Below are positions 11,141 through 24,700 of a DNA stretch of 64,000 bases, piece by piece. Source of the DNA: Parietaria judaica (Eukaryota > Streptophyta > Magnoliopsida > Rosales > Urticaceae); NCBI GenBank assembly GCA_954871525.1, contig OX940871.1:16026532-16090531 (forward strand). Direction: 5' to 3'. Every line of letters begins with the position of its first letter. Within the stretch, counting starts at the first letter, position 1. The notes below the pieces were generated by a model. It was not told the DNA's origin and ran no database searches. It saw only the letters and a program-made list of their open reading frames with translations. Position numbers and translations under genes: made by a program.

Positions 11141-12540
11141 GATTTTATAGGCTTTTTTTCTGATACAAAATTAAGGCATGATCTTTTTTTTTTTTTTTTC
11201 TTTTAAATATTAATATAGGGATAATGTGGAGAAAGTTCTAATTCTTTTTCAAGCGTAGCGATAAGTGAAAAAAAATCAGCGGTAAAATAGAGACTTTAAT
11301 ATCGGTATGCCACGAGTACATTGTTAAGTTTCCTTATCTTCTGTCAAAAGATTGACACGTGTCTCGCTCACATAATTTTATTTTAATCTTATAAATTGAT
11401 TTAATATATGATTAATAGAAGTGGAACGCTCTCTTTCATGCGCCCTCAAAATCCAAAATACATCATGGATGGGAAACCCCCTCTTTCAACACTGATATTT
11501 CAGTTGTTGATTGTCTTTTTTTAGCGAAAAAATGACCGGAAACTTTTACTTTTGAAGACTGATTTTTTAGTTTACCTCAGTTGCTAAAAGCACGAATGGC
11601 AACTAAATATTTTTAGTTGCAAAATATACCTTTAGCCACTAAGTATTATCAACTGAACTTTGAAAGTGATTTTTCAGTGTCGAAAACTTTTTAGCAACTG
11701 ATTTAACAGTTGATGTAAACATTTTCTACCAGCGACTAGTACTATTATAGTCTTATTTTTATAAATTGGTATTTATCGCTACACTTGGAAAAAAAAAAAA
11801 AAAAAGTCCATCATGATATGTTGAATTTTAAGTTTTTTTTCTTATATAATATTAGGATGATTATATTTAAATTATAGTAAAATAAAAGGAGGTTGAGTTA
11901 AAGTTCTTATAAAACTATAACCTAAAAGATTAAAATTATAGAGTAATAATACCCATAAATAAATAAAAAAAATTAAGAGGGGTGAACCCCACCCATATCT
12001 TACTAGTTACTTCTTCGCCTATGCTTTTGTTGTCATTATCTAATTAATAAATAGGATAATTAAATAAATGTGATCCTACCATGCATATATTTGCGATATA
12101 AGTATGTTGGCATATTCTCAATATCTTTTAGTTGTTATAGTATCTAAAGCCACAAAATAATACTGAGGTTCAATTCTATCTATGTTCAGTTTAAGTATAT
12201 ATGTTATACAATAGACACATGCGTACTTCAACTATAAATTCCGAAAACATTAATGGAATACGTCAATTAAACTAGAAATGTACGATTGTGTGTCTCTAGC
12301 TAGCTTAGCAAAAGTTAATTCGACACAACGAAATTAAACCTCAACATTGTTTTCTAGCTTTCAAAATTCAAATATAATTGGCAAACTTCATGCAAAATTA
12401 GTATTAGTATCGCAAATATCCTCTTACATAAATATTAATTATTTGATCATCTGCCTATCATAATGTGCGTGAGTGCGTCAAACATACAAGGGTATTATTA
12501 TTAATAATAAAAAAAAGAAGCTCGTGTGTGATGCTCAAGT
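11141..12540. other. Intergenic with decayed repeat sequence
   Basis: Around 11500-11760 there are recurring words on the theme of GCAACTAA, TAGCAACTGA and CAGCGACTAG, as found in subterminal repeats of non-autonomous DNA transposons. No clean terminal repeat was found. Near 11970-12025 GGGGTGAACCCCACCCAT and CTTCGCCTATGC resemble the end of the MITE at 6066-6556. No gene is visible. Confidence 0.35.
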
Positions 12541-13062
12541 GGTACGGAGTTGAGTGCGGTGCCTAATCGCCATGAACAAAGGAGATGAATTTGCAAAACC
12601 CTCCATCTTTGTTGCTCTAGTAATTATAAACCTCAATTATCCAATATCCATATATAGCCCTGAGGATTCATGCTAAATCTTGTCCTTAATTTTGTCATTA
12701 TCTTATTTGTGTGGCCACTACCATTGTACAATCTCCCACTGGCAAGCCTTAATTTAATAATTATTCAGATTATACCAAAATGATTAGAGGGGACAACACG
12801 ACACATCGTTGTCTCACATGTAATGGTCGTTGCTCCTATGATCGTTTAATTAACAATTAGTAAGCAGGCTAATTAATCAATTGGTCGTCTCATTATAACA
12901 CGAAAAGAAGATTTACAAAGAGATGACATTGTTGTGCAACACATCATTATTCTTCGTTTTCAGACACTATAAATAGCCTATTCCTTTTCTGTGACACAAA
13001 ACTCATATAACTTTCACCTCAAGAGAATTCGAGAGAGATAATTAGTTACTCACTCACCTAAC
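12541..13062 (+). promoter_or_regulatory. Upstream region of DUF241 copy 3 with conserved blocks
   Basis: A block at about 12555-12600 (GCGGTGCCTAAT, then GGAGATGAATTTGCAAA) and a block at about 12783-12838 (ATTAGAGGGGACAACACGAC, then GGTCGTTGCTCCT) match those upstream of copies 1 and 4 in the same order. A TATA box, TATAAATA, sits at 12968-12975, about 90 bp before the ATG at 13063. Promoter function is inferred. Confidence 0.65.
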
Positions 13063-13946
13063 ATGGCGAGCTTTTCAGCCAACCCCAGAAGATCTATCAG
13101 CTTGCCGACACGGCTAAGCCCTAACGCCGAGGCCGTCGAAGCGCAGCTGAACAAGTTGAAGACGAACTGGGAAAACCCTAGAGAAAGGTGTGTGCGAATG
13201 GAGGACATTCAGACAGGCCTGTCCGATCTCATCCACCTGTATAACTCCACCCAACAACTCTTCCAATCTTCTTCACTTCTCAAAAGCACCACGAGAAAAA
13301 CAATGGATGACGCCATTGACGGCTCTGTCACAATCCTCGACGCATGCACCACCGCTCGAGACGTGCTTTTAAGGATGAAGGACGGCGCGCAAGCCCTCCG
13401 CTCATCCCTGCGTCGGAAGGACTGCTCGAACGTCGAGATTGCCGCGAACTCTTACTTGTCTCTCAGAAAAAGTTCCAAGAAGGAAATCACCAAGAGCCTC
13501 AGAGCTCTGAAGGCGACGCAAGGAAGTCACATCGAAGCGTTGCGTTGCGTTGCGTGCATGAGGATTTCTCACTTGATGTCGTGATGAAAGAGTCGAGCTT
13601 TGTGGCCGTCTCCATTCTTCGTTGTCTTTTCGTGCTGTTGTCGGTGCCAGCGACGACGAAGCCGAAGGCCAGTGGTTGGGGTTTGGTCTCCAAGTTGGTA
13701 ATGATTGGCTCGCTGGAGAAGGAAGACAGAATCATCAACGAAGTCGGGAGCGTTGACTTGAGTGCCGTTTCTTTTCTAGGGAAACTGAGGAAGAGAAACG
13801 ACAAGAATATTGTCGGAGTTGAAACCGTGCAGAGCCGATTAGAAGCTCTTGACGGTTTTGTTGATGGCCTGGAGTCTGGATTGGACAACTTGTTTAGATG
13901 CTTGTTACAGCATAGAGTCTCTCTTCTTAATCTCCTAACACCTTGA
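13063..13946 (+). pseudogene. DUF241 family gene broken by a 5-bp repeat expansion (copy 3)
   Basis: The frame opens at the ATG at 13063 (MASFSANPRRSISLPTRLSP) and matches copies 1 and 4 through KSLRALKATQGSHIEALRC. It then runs out of frame to a stop at 13582-13584. The rest of the family protein resumes in another frame (VHEDFSLDVV onward) and ends at 13946 with LQHRVSLLNLLTP. The break coincides with a run of GCGTT units at 13537-13555; one unit fewer would keep the frame seen in the other copies. Upstream elements and the 3' flank (TTGAGATCTTTAGAGAG) are shared with copy 4, so loss of function is probably recent. A truncated ~173-residue product is still possible. Confidence 0.85.
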
Positions 13947-14077
13947 GATCTTTAGAGAGGATTTTGAATATTCTTTATTTGTACATTGATCTAACCAGTC
14001 ATGGCATCCGAATTGGGTGTATATGATTTTCGTATAATAATCAGGAAAATGATTGAACTATTTTCATTTTTCACGGC

Positions 14078-14136
<59 letters not shown>
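14078..14136. repeat. TA microsatellite
   Basis: An almost uninterrupted (TA)n run of about 50 bp lies between DUF241 copy 3 and the retroelement stack. Flanking sequence from 13950 to 14385 has no gene. Confidence 0.9.
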
Positions 14137-14137
<1 letters not shown>

Positions 14138-14390
14138 TTTGTATGTTTAATCAACAAAGAATTCAATCCTTAAAAATGCTTGACATATATCCATAGAGAG
14201 AGAGAGACTAGGGTTTAAGAAACAAGAGAAAACTCAATAAAATTAATATTCTTAAAAATACCTCGAGTTTCTTTCCAAATAATTTTGTATAGAGTGATTG
14301 TATTTCTGTATGGTTTCTAACTTTATGGGATGTCCTCGAAGTCGAAGGGACTATGGAGTGATTATATTTGAATGAAAACGGAAATACTAT

Positions 14391-14539
14391 TGTGAACTAG
14401 GGTTTTTTACCCTCTTACTTTATTAATCGTAGGAAAGAAAGGTAATATATACTTTTTACAAGTAGTAACACATCGCATAAATAAACTACTAATAAAATAA
14501 TAATAAAAGCTAATAACTAAATATTTATATTTCCCAACA
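14391..14539 (-). repeat. LTR of Copia A (3' LTR)
   Basis: A 149-bp LTR with TG...CA ends. On its inner side (14540-14552) is the sequence CTCCCCCTCAAGC, which on the element's strand is a polypurine tract (GAGGGGGAG type). This fixes it as the 3' LTR. The preceding ACTAT at 14386-14390 is the target duplication. Confidence 0.93.
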
Positions 14540-14546
14540 CTCCCCC

Positions 14547-16598
14547 TCAAGCTGGTGAATAGATATTTCCCATTCCCAGCTTGGACAAAATTCTCTCAAA
14601 CATAGAATAATTTAACCCCTTAGTGAGAATGTCAGCGAGTTGCATGTGAGTCGGCACATATGGAGTACAAATTAACCCGTTGTCCAACTTCTCTTTGATG
14701 AAATGCCTGTCCACCTCAATATGCTTCGTTCGATCGTGTTGAACAGGATTGTGAGCTATGTTTATTGCCGACTTATTGTCACAGTATAACTTCATTGGCC
14801 CATCCCAAATTATCTTCAAATCTTCAAGGATTATCTTTCGCCATAATAACTCACATATACCTTGTGCCATCGCACGAAATTCAGCCTCGGCACTAGAACG
14901 TGCAACTACATTTTGTTTTTTGCTTCTCCAAGTCACCAGATTTCCTCCAAGAAAAGTGCAATACCCTGTTGTAGGTTTTCTATCCACAACCGAGCCAGCA
15001 TAATCTGCATCGGTATAGGCCTCGAGACTCAAATTTCCATTCCTCTCAAACAAAATTCCTCTGCCTGGTGTTCCCTTCAGGTAGCGCAATATCCTTACTG
15101 CAGCTTATAAATGAATTTCTTTCGGGTTATGCATAAACTGACTAATCAAGCTTACACCATAGGCTATATCGGGTCTAGTATGAGACAAGTAGAGTAGACG
15201 CCCGACAAGACGTTGATACATTTCTCTGTCCACCGTTGTATCTTGGTCAGTGTTTCCCAACTTATGATTTTGGTCTATAGGAGTACTTGCAGGTTTTGAA
15301 GCCATTTGACCCGATTCTTTAAGAAGATCAGTTACATACTTTTGTTGAGATATGAAGATCCCCCTTTTTGAGTGAGCAACTTCAATTCCCAAGAAATACT
15401 TCAATCTGCCCAAACTTTTGATCTCAAACTCCTTTGCCAAGTGTCGACTTAGACGTTGCTGTTCATTTTCGTCATCACCGCTTATAATTATATCATCCAC
15501 ATAAACCAACAAAATCGTTACTCCCCCTGAAGAAGAGTGTTTAACGAATAATGTATGATCACCTTGACTTTTCTTGTAACGCAATGCTAACTTTACGTTA
15601 GCAAATCTCCCAAACCAAGCTCAAGGAGATTGCTTCAACCCGTACAAAGCCTTTTTCAACTTACAAACAATATTATTGTTTTTTTCCTTTATCAAAACCC
15701 GGCGGCACATTCATATAAATGTCTTCATTGAGGTCTCCATGTAAAAAATAATTTTTCACATCGAACTGTTGTAACTCCCAACCGAGATTAGCCGCAAGTG
15801 ACAGTATGACCCGAACAGTGCTCATTTTTGCAACTGGTGCAAACGTCTCCATGTAATCTATACCATAAGTCTGCGTATACCCCTTAGCCACAAGTCTTGC
15901 CTTGTACCTTTCAATCGACACATCAGCTTTATATTTTATGGTATAAACCCACTTGCAACCAACGAGTTTTTTTCCTTTAGGCAACTCAACCAAATCCCAA
16001 GTTTTAGACTTCTTGAGGGCCTCCATTTCAGCATCCATGGCAAGCTTCCATTTTTCATTAGATAATGCCTCAAATATGGTAGTAGGAATTGTAATAGAAT
16101 TTAAGTTGACCAGGAAGACTTTGTGTGTGGGAGAGAAATTTTGAAAGCTCAAAAAATGTGAAAGAGGATAGATTGGAGTTTTTGCACACTCTCTTTTTCC
16201 TTTCCTAATAGCAATTGGAAGTTCGTGGTCATCTTCTTGGTTATGTGGTTCAATATCACTTTGCATAGGTAAAGGATCAAAATCAGTAACCTCATTTGAA
16301 GAATTCGCTTCAGACTCATTAACTTGCACAAGAGTAGGATGATTCTTTTTTCGTCTAAAGTATACCAAGTGTTTTTTAAACCGCACATCGTCAAGAGCCA
16401 ATGTTTCAGGACAAGTAATAGACTCAATATTAGGACTAGTGGTGGACTCTAGAGGAATAGAAGCACCAGAATTTGGCGCCGAAGTTGTTTGCGTGGGAGC
16501 AGTTTCGATTGGTATCGAATGCGATGGAGATGGTTGTAGAGTAAGATCACCCAACTCAAGAAGGAAACTCTCATCGGTTCCATTATCTTCTCTAAAAG
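14547..16598 (-). pseudogene. Copia A pol, reverse transcriptase and RNase H part
   Basis: Reading from 16598 down: a Pro/Ser/Thr-rich linker, then the RT start ([66 protein letters not shown]), the RT catalytic YVDDIIISG at about 15507-15480, and RNase H (ADYAGS, SSAEAEFRAMAQG, DILTKGL) ending at 14547. Breaks: a 7-A run near 15685 shifts frame after GFDKGKK; an in-frame TGA sits where an Arg codon is expected at about 15620 (before AWFGRF); and an in-frame TAA stands after NPKEIHL at about 15105. It therefore cannot make active protein. At 16594-16598 the coding sequence is cut by element B and resumes at 40751. Confidence 0.9.
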
Positions 16599-18201
16599 TG
16601 TAACACCCTCTTTCCCGAGGGACCGTTAACCTCTATTTACTTCATCATAAGTTCCGGTCATTTTTAAAATACTTGGTAATCCGTAAAAAAAATATAACTA
16701 ACCGCTAAAATATTGCGCGCTTATTTTATTGTTAAAATTGTGAAAAGATAACCATGACCAGAACGACCTTTACAAAGTGTCATTAAAAGACGAAATAAAA
16801 CGGAGCTCTTGGGTTTTCAAAAATGTAATACAACAAAATCCCATAGAGGTTTGTCTCGGACCGAGTCGTTCGCTGTATGCACCGTATACACTGTACTGTC
16901 GATCCTGCTCCACCCGAAATTAAGCGTCGAAGCACCTCTTCCCTGAGTCTACACACAACTATATAAGTGAGCTAACGCTCAGTACGTAAAAGGTTTTTAT
17001 TACTCCTAAATTTTTTTTCACAATTCATATCAAAATGCATATCGTGCAATGTCGTTTTATGATAATTCTGAAAATATTTTATAAATATAGTATAATCTTT
17101 GGGCCCAGCTACCGTACCAGCGCTTTTCAGCCTATAAAGCCCACGGGGGACCGGGGGCGCGACCCAAACCAAGTCAGCCCGAGGCAAATCACTTTCGACG
17201 TACCTTTCCTAAGACTACCGTCTCGGTACAATCGGCGGCTTTGCGTACAATGTACCTCAAGAGACTAACCGTCCCGGCACAGCAACACGACGAGACTAAT
17301 CGTCTCGGTACGGCGCTATTTAATTTTAAAAAAAAAATGCTATTCATATTACTAGTTTTATATAAATTACATATATGAATGAAGAGTCTAGAACTACACA
17401 TTTAAAGTATGCAAACAACGAACAAGATATGTAAACACATATATCAAACCACACAGAAACACAGAATCACACTTTATTAGTGTTGTGTTGTAGGGAGTAC
17501 TTTTACGTACCTTACGCCTTACGATTCTCTAGTACACGGCACGGTGCACCCCTCGAGAATAAGTCACCTGATATTTAAATTTCTAAATATCAGTTCCTTG
17601 ATTTCATATAAGATTATAGTTACATAATTACTCCTTCTAAGAGGACTCTCTATTCCTTACTTGAACACCTCAATACTACACTATACTAACCCCGATTGAT
17701 CATAGAGTAACAATATAAATACGGTTACAAAATAAAATCCATTAAGTCAAGATAGATGTTATGTAAGCATGGATTATTGGCAAACAAAATATCAAGCATT
17801 CACTTTCGATTGAATAGAAACGGAGCATGTGATAATCTGTAGAGATAGCCATGATTCTTATTATTATACTTACATTTCTATAAGACTAAGCTTACACGAC
17901 ATTTCAATTCTACAACACATACTTACCTAATCAATTAGAAAAAAAATGGCTATAAAGCTGCAACATAAACATGGCCATAATACTACTATGCTTATATTGA
18001 TACATGTGTATATATGTATGTATATATATATATGTATATATATATATATAATTATATGAATCTATACTAAGCATGTATGCATGGATAACTAATATGTGTT
18101 ATATATATCATGTCTAACTTGTGTTCATATGCATATATTTGCTAATTTTTTTAATTTTTAATTTTTTGACACTTAGTCAAAAAATAAAAAATTCACTTAT
18201 G

Positions 18202-18235
<34 letters not shown>

Positions 18236-18289
18236 TCGATATATAGCATAGGATCGAATTGATCTCAAGATCATAAGAAAGATGGTTAA

Positions 18290-21038
18290 TGTTGGACATG
18301 TGTGTCCTTAAACAAGATATTTTATCCCTTTGTAAAAGATTATGACAAGTCGTTGAATAAAGATGATGCTTATTATGATAATCTTATTATAGTTTCTGGT
18401 AGAGTAAAATAGAATGTTTGATTCCTTAGTTCATAAAGGATGCAATTATGTTATTATTATCACAACAGAGTCAATGTGAGGAAGAATTAATAATCATAAT
18501 AAATGAACTTAAAATGTCCGTGACCTGATCAACTGGGTGGGAGCCCATTAATCGTATAAGGTCATTAATGTGACTAAGTGATAATCCTATTCTGGATTTT
18601 GTGTGTGTCACACTCACTAGAAGTGCATTAAGTATGAAGTGTCTTCATACTGGACTGGACCTGACTTAAACTCCGGAAGTCATCATATAAGACCGTCACT
18701 GATAACTTGGAGTTGAGTCACTAGTAGATGATCAAATGGATATTCGATCTAAGTCCTGAGTGATCTTGAGTCCAAGCTGCTGACTTGATTGTTCTTTGAT
18801 TTAACCGTTAAAGAACACGAAATATTACAGCTGTTCCCAACACTATTATTTTGGGAACATGAGAGTCAGTAGTAAGGATAGCTTGGTCATAGACATGGGC
18901 ATCACACAGCTCTCCTTAGAGTGATGATGATTCCCTTGATTGTCGATGGTGAGAAGTGAGAGGTACCCATGCGCAACTTATGAATCGAAATCATAAGTGG
19001 GTTACTCATGATATTGCTGACTGAGTCAAGGAAGTAAATACAATGAGGGGCATAACAGTAAAAACCGCCTGCTCATTTATGAATCATCAAGTGAAAGATC
19101 ATAACCCGAATTTGATTGTATCAATGGACATCCTGCTATTATAAAGGGAATAATATATACCGTATCACTAAAGAGTGCAGCCTCGGGTCTATAGTGGAAT
19201 CACTTCGAGGTTTGACGAACAACTAGCAGTTCGTTGGAGCTTAAGTGATACGGGTCCATGGTCCCCAGGATAGCTCCGTAACGGATGATACGTACGTGAT
19301 TAAAATACATTCTGGATAATGTTTAATCATTTGGCTTGACTTATAAAACTGAAAGGTCTGTGTCAGACATCAGATAGTTTTATCATTGGCGTGGCAAAAG
19401 TATCATATTTTGGTACACGAAATTAACTGATAAAAAAGAAAGTTAGAATTTAGATTTTCTATCAGCACTATGTTGTTGGAAATTAAATTCTAAGCAACTT
19501 TGCTTTTTGAACCAAGTCATTTCGACTTACGGTTAGTGATTTATGGATTTTCTAAGTTTGTGATCGGTTCGATAAACTTTGAAATTAAATCACATGTCAC
19601 GAATTTAAATGATGGTGTGGCACCATGACATTTTTATGTGTGATATTGAGATCAGGATTTATTAATATAATTTAATTATTTGGATTTAATTATTAATATC
19701 CTATTAATAATTAATTAATAATTAATAGATTTATATTAATAAATGAATATATATATTTATATATATAAATATGTGTAAATTCGAATTAGGGTTTGTTACA
19801 TAAAACCCTAGGTGAATTCGAATGGCTTGATTTGGTATTTCTACATTTGCGGCATAAGTACCAAATGTTTTGGTATTTTGGCAAATCCCTAAAATCAATA
19901 TTATCCATTGGATCGGTTATGATTTAGTATCAACCGTTGGATTAGGATATTGATGAATTCGAAATTAATAACTTGGTGACCAAGTTTTATTTTTCGAATT
20001 TGATTAATCAATTATATCCGTTGGATCGGTCCAAGATTTAATCTATACCGTCGGATTAAGAATTGATTAATTATATATATATATATATATCTATATATAT
20101 TCGAATTATATTTATGGATAAATTCGAAAAATTGTTTTAATAAATTAATTTATCCTAAACTTATTTGATCCATTAGATCGGTTAAGGAATCATCTCAACC
20201 GTTGGATTAAGATAATAAGAATTCAAATTTATATATATATATACATATATATATATATCATAATTCGAATTTTATAATATAAGAAGATAAGATTGGATTT
20301 TTGATTTATCTAAATCTTTCTTATTTAATTAAATCCCTAATTAATTATATCCATTGGATTTAGATGAGATTAAATCTGGACCATTGGATTGAGATAATTA
20401 ATTATATTTAATTAATGAAATTCGAATTTAGGGAGGGAATATCTCCAAATCGGTTACAGTCTTGAGCCTATAAATAGGGAGCTCATTCTACACATTTTTC
20501 ACACCTTTCCCCAGAGAAAAATTCGAACTCTCCCTCTCCTTCAGGGTCTGCGAATTTTCTCTCTGATCTCTTCTTCTGGTTCGGCTTAGGAGACTATTTC
20601 TCCGGAAGCTTAAAAAGAACCATCAGTTAAAGTTTTGCGACGGAGTCCTGCCGGCGAAGCCCACGCTTCGGTACGAGGATTCCAGGAGAATATCCCGAAA
20701 GATCACGGGAGATTCCTTCAGCAACGGCGGAGCCCTGCCCGACTCAGAGTGCGCAGCCGAAATCGCCAAACGAGTACGGCCTTATGCATTGGGTTAATAA
20801 ATGCAAACATTTACTGCTTTCTATTTATTTCCTATTATGACTAGTTTATTAATAATGTGTTATGAATATTAAATTGCATAATATTTATCAGATCTTGGAA
20901 TATGGTTATTATCCGATATTTAGATCGTTGTTTGGATAACAAGTTTTCCGCTTTAAAATAATTTTTTAAATGTTACCCTGACGGTTCGGACGTATAAATC
21001 GTGATAATTATACGGAATCCGAGACGTGATTTCCAACA
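18290..21038 (+). mobile_element. Solo LTR C (2.75-kb Copia LTR family)
   Basis: Begins TGTTGGACATG and ends TTCCAACA, flanked by GTTAA at 18285-18289 and 21039-21043. The empty site is preserved in the other B LTR near 40053, where GATGGTTAAAATCATGG reads straight through. It is the same LTR family as 27424-30177 and 35928-38688 but in opposite orientation and clearly diverged from them. No internal region is present, so it is a solo LTR left by recombination between two LTRs. It contains an LTR promoter at 20469 and repeated CCGTTGGATT-type modules. Confidence 0.92.
20469..20476 (+). promoter_or_regulatory. TATA box of solo LTR C
   Basis: TATAAATA in the context GAGCCTATAAATAGGGAGCTC, followed by a CT-rich stretch as expected downstream of a plant LTR transcription start. 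The matching element in the two related LTRs lies on the minus strand at 28000-27993 and 36504-36497 (TATAAAAG). Activity is inferred. Confidence 0.65.
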
Positions 21039-21777
21039 GTTAAAATCATGGCTTTCCAAATATTAGACTATATCAAAGCTCAAAACTTTCAAAACTTCAT
21101 AAAATATGCAAATATACTCTATTAGGCAATTCATCAAACACCTTCATGGCAAATATTTGTTTCTAAGATAAAGATAATCATGTGGATCATCAAATGCCCA
21201 AAACAATTAAAACTCAGATTTACATGAAGGCTAGCTATTCTTACTAATGAAGATTAAGATTTCAATAAAATCACCCAAGAACAACACCTAATTAAAACTC
21301 AAGGCAAGAACAAGTAAGAAAGCCCTAAAACAATTCACATCAGGAGAAATCAAGTAGGAATAAATCTGAAAATTACCTAAGGAACAAGACTACGGACTAG
21401 AGTGAAGAGATTTAGAGCAATCCAAAACGCTTCCTCTGCATCTAGCTTCGACGATCAGCAACGGGGCACCAAGCTTGCAAGTTCGGGAGTGATTTCGGCC
21501 AAGGAAAGAGAGAGAAACAGGGCATTGTCGATATAGAGAGAAGAAGGAAAGAATGAGAGTGAGACAGTGAAGAAAAGAGGGGAAAATGACACCTAACCCA
21601 TGACTCATCTGCACAAACATGGAACACGTAGCAAGATTAAGAAAAAAAAAAGTTAAAATTATCTAATACCTCCCCAAAATAAATAAAAATTTACAAACAT
21701 ATCACCACATTATTACCTTGTCACCTTTGGGGTATCACAAATCTCTCATCCTTACAAAATTTTCGTCCTCGAAAATT

Positions 21778-24700
21778 TTAAAAGAGACTAGGACATGAGG
21801 ATCTCATCTCATCTTCTTTTTCCCATGTCGCTTCTGGCTCTGAATGCTTACTCCAAAGGACTTTAACGAGCGGTATTTCCTTATTGCGCAAGACTTTCTC
21901 CTTCCGATCAAGTATTCGGATTGGTATTTCTTCATATGACAAATCTTCTCTAACCTTTGTTGGTTCTGATTCGAGAATGTGAGATGGATCTGATATATAT
22001 TTCCGCAACATCGATACATGAAAGACATTATGAACGGCTGCTAAGTCTGGCGAGAGCGCAAGCTTATAAGAGACCTTGCCAACGCGCTCCAAAATCTCAT
22101 ACGGGCCGATGTATCTTGGACTTAATTTTCCTTTCCTTCCAAAGCGCTTAAGACCCTTCATGGGTGTCACTTTAATAAAAACGGCATCGCCTACTTCGAA
22201 TTCTAACGGTCTCCTTCGTAGATCGGCGTAGCTCTTTTGTCAAGCTTGCGCCGCTTTCATACGTTGACGGATTAATATAATCGCTTTAGTGGCCTGCTCG
22301 ACGAAGTCAGAGCTAAATATTTTACTTTCACCGGCTTCGTACCAATGGATTGGAGATTGACACTTCCTCCCATATAAAGCCTCATAAGGAGCCATTTTGA
22401 TTGTAGACTGGTAACTATTATTATAGGCGAATTCAATTAAGGGTAAATATTTACTCCATGAACCCGTGAAATCCAAAACACAAGTTCGGAGCATATCTTC
22501 TAAAATCAGGTTTGTTCGCTCGGTTTGACCATCAGTCTGTGGGTGGAATGATGTACTAAACTTCAACTTCGTACCCAACTCTTTCTGCACACTCTTCTAG
22601 AATCGTGACGTAAAACGAGTGTCTCAATCAGAGACTATAGAAGTTGCGATCCCATGCAGACGTACGATCTCTTTGACATATAATTCAGCCAACTGATATA
22701 ACGTAATTGTGATCTTGATAGGCAAGAAATGAGCGGACTTTGTTAACCTGTCCACAATTACCCAAATTGTGTCATGCCCACTTGTCGTTTTAGGCAATCC
22801 TACAATGAAGTCCATCGATATGTGCTCCCATTTCCACTCCGGTATTTCCAAGGGTTGAAGCTCTCCAGCTGGCCGCTGATGTTCCGCTTTTACTTTTTGA
22901 CAAGTCAAGCACCGCTGTACGAAACTAACGACATCTTTCTTCATTCCTACCCACCAGAACTTCTGTTTTAAGTCTTTATACATCTTCGTTGTCCCTGGGT
23001 GGACCGAGTATGGTGCCTTGTGTGCTTCGGAAAGAATCAGGTTCCTCAGTTCGGAATTTTTCGGAATACAAAGCCTCCCCTTGAACAGGAGAGTCCCATT
23101 GGTCGATATACTGAAGTCAGGACGGTTCCCCAATAAGGTTGCCTCTCTAATTTTGGACAATGTCTTGTCTGAATCCTGAGACGCTTTGATATCGTTAAAG
23201 ATATTTGGAGACAAGGTTAGCGTTGCTAGCTTACCAATACAAATTTCTAGCTCCAACGCGCAAATATCTTTTTGGAGTTGTGGGGGCAATGCATCCAATG
23301 ACGCGAGCGTAGCTGCTGACTTTCTACTCAACGCATCGGCCACCTTATTGGCCTTACCCGGGTGGTATTGAATTTCACAATCGTAATCTTTCACGAGTTC
23401 TAGCCACCTTCTTTGTCTCATATTCAACTCCTTTTGAGTGAAGAAGTACTTTAAGCTCTTATGATCCGTAAAGATGTTGCAATGAACTCCATAGAGGTAG
23501 TGTCGCCAAATCTTTAAAGCAAACACCACAGCTGCTAACTCCAAGTCGTGAGTAGGATAATTTCATTCATAGTCCTTTAATTGCCTTGACGCATAAGCAA
23601 TGACCTTTTTGTTTTGCATAAGAACGGCACCTAATCCCATTTTCGACGCGTCACAACAGATGTCGAATCCGTCCTTACCAGAAGGTACTGTAAGTATAGG
23701 AGCCGTTGTAAGACGTTTTTTGAGCTCTTGAAAACTTTCTTCACACTGGCTTGACCACTCAAATTTCTTATTTTTCCGAGTAAGGGCTGTGAGTGGGCCG
23801 GATAACTTCGAAAATCCTTCCACAAACCGTCAATAATAACCAGCCAATCCCAAAAAGCTTCTTACTTTGGTGGCATTGGTTGGTTGAGCCCACTCATTAA
23901 CGGCTTGGATCTTCGCTGGATCAATCGAAATACCTTCAGCTGAAATCACATGACCAAGAAAAGCTACACGATCTAGCCAAAACTCACATTTAGAGAATTT
24001 TGCATAAAGCTCGTGGTCCTTTAAAACCTTTAAGGCCATTCGTAAATGCTCTTCGTGTTCCTCTTTATTTTTTGAATAAATAAGGATGTCGTCAATAAAA
24101 ACAATGACAAACTTATCTAAATAGTCACTAAAGACACGATTCATGAGTTCCATGAAAGCTGCAGGAGCGTTAGTTAAGCCGAACGACATGACCAAAAATT
24201 CATAATGGCCATATCGAGTTCGGAAGGCAGTTTTCGGCACATCACTTCCTTTGACCCTTAGTTGATGATACCCAGATCGTAAATCAATCTTTGAAAACAC
24301 TGTTGCCCCACGTAATTGATGGAAGAGGTCATCTATCCTTGGAAGTGGATACTTATTTTTCACGGTTACTTTATTAATTCCTCGATAGTCGATGCACATA
24401 CGAAGCGACCCGTCCTTCTTTTTCACAAAAAGAACTGGAGCTCCCCAAGGTGAGTGACTTGGACGGATAATTCCCTTATCGAGAAGATCTTGAAGCTGAA
24501 TCTGTAATTCCTTCAATTCCGCCGGAGCCATCCTATATGGCGCTTTTGAAATAGGAGTTGTCCCAGGAAGAACTTCAATCTCAAACTCCATTGCCCGGTC
24601 TGGAGGCAATCCCGGTATATCTTCGGGAAATACTTCTGGGTATTCGCAAACAACTGCAACATCTTGTACTTCAGTACATTCCTGTTTCTCTTTTGTCGTA

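Larger units (their letters stand above)
16599..21739 (-). repeat. 3' LTR of gypsy B, interrupted by solo LTR C
   Basis: About 2,387 bp of LTR sequence once the 2,754-bp insertion (solo LTR plus one target copy) is subtracted. TG...CA ends are at 16599 and 21739. The part from 16896 on matches 38689-40750 almost base for base. The small open frames in it (for example 17035-17268 and 21390-21620) recur in the other copy and are not conserved proteins. It includes AT-rich microsatellites at 18005-18050 and 18204-18234. Confidence 0.9.

Noticed and set aside
17035..17401. Small frames found again at 30317-30680 and 38828-39191
   Set aside because: They are in gypsy B LTR sequence; presence in three places reflects LTR copies, not a gene family.
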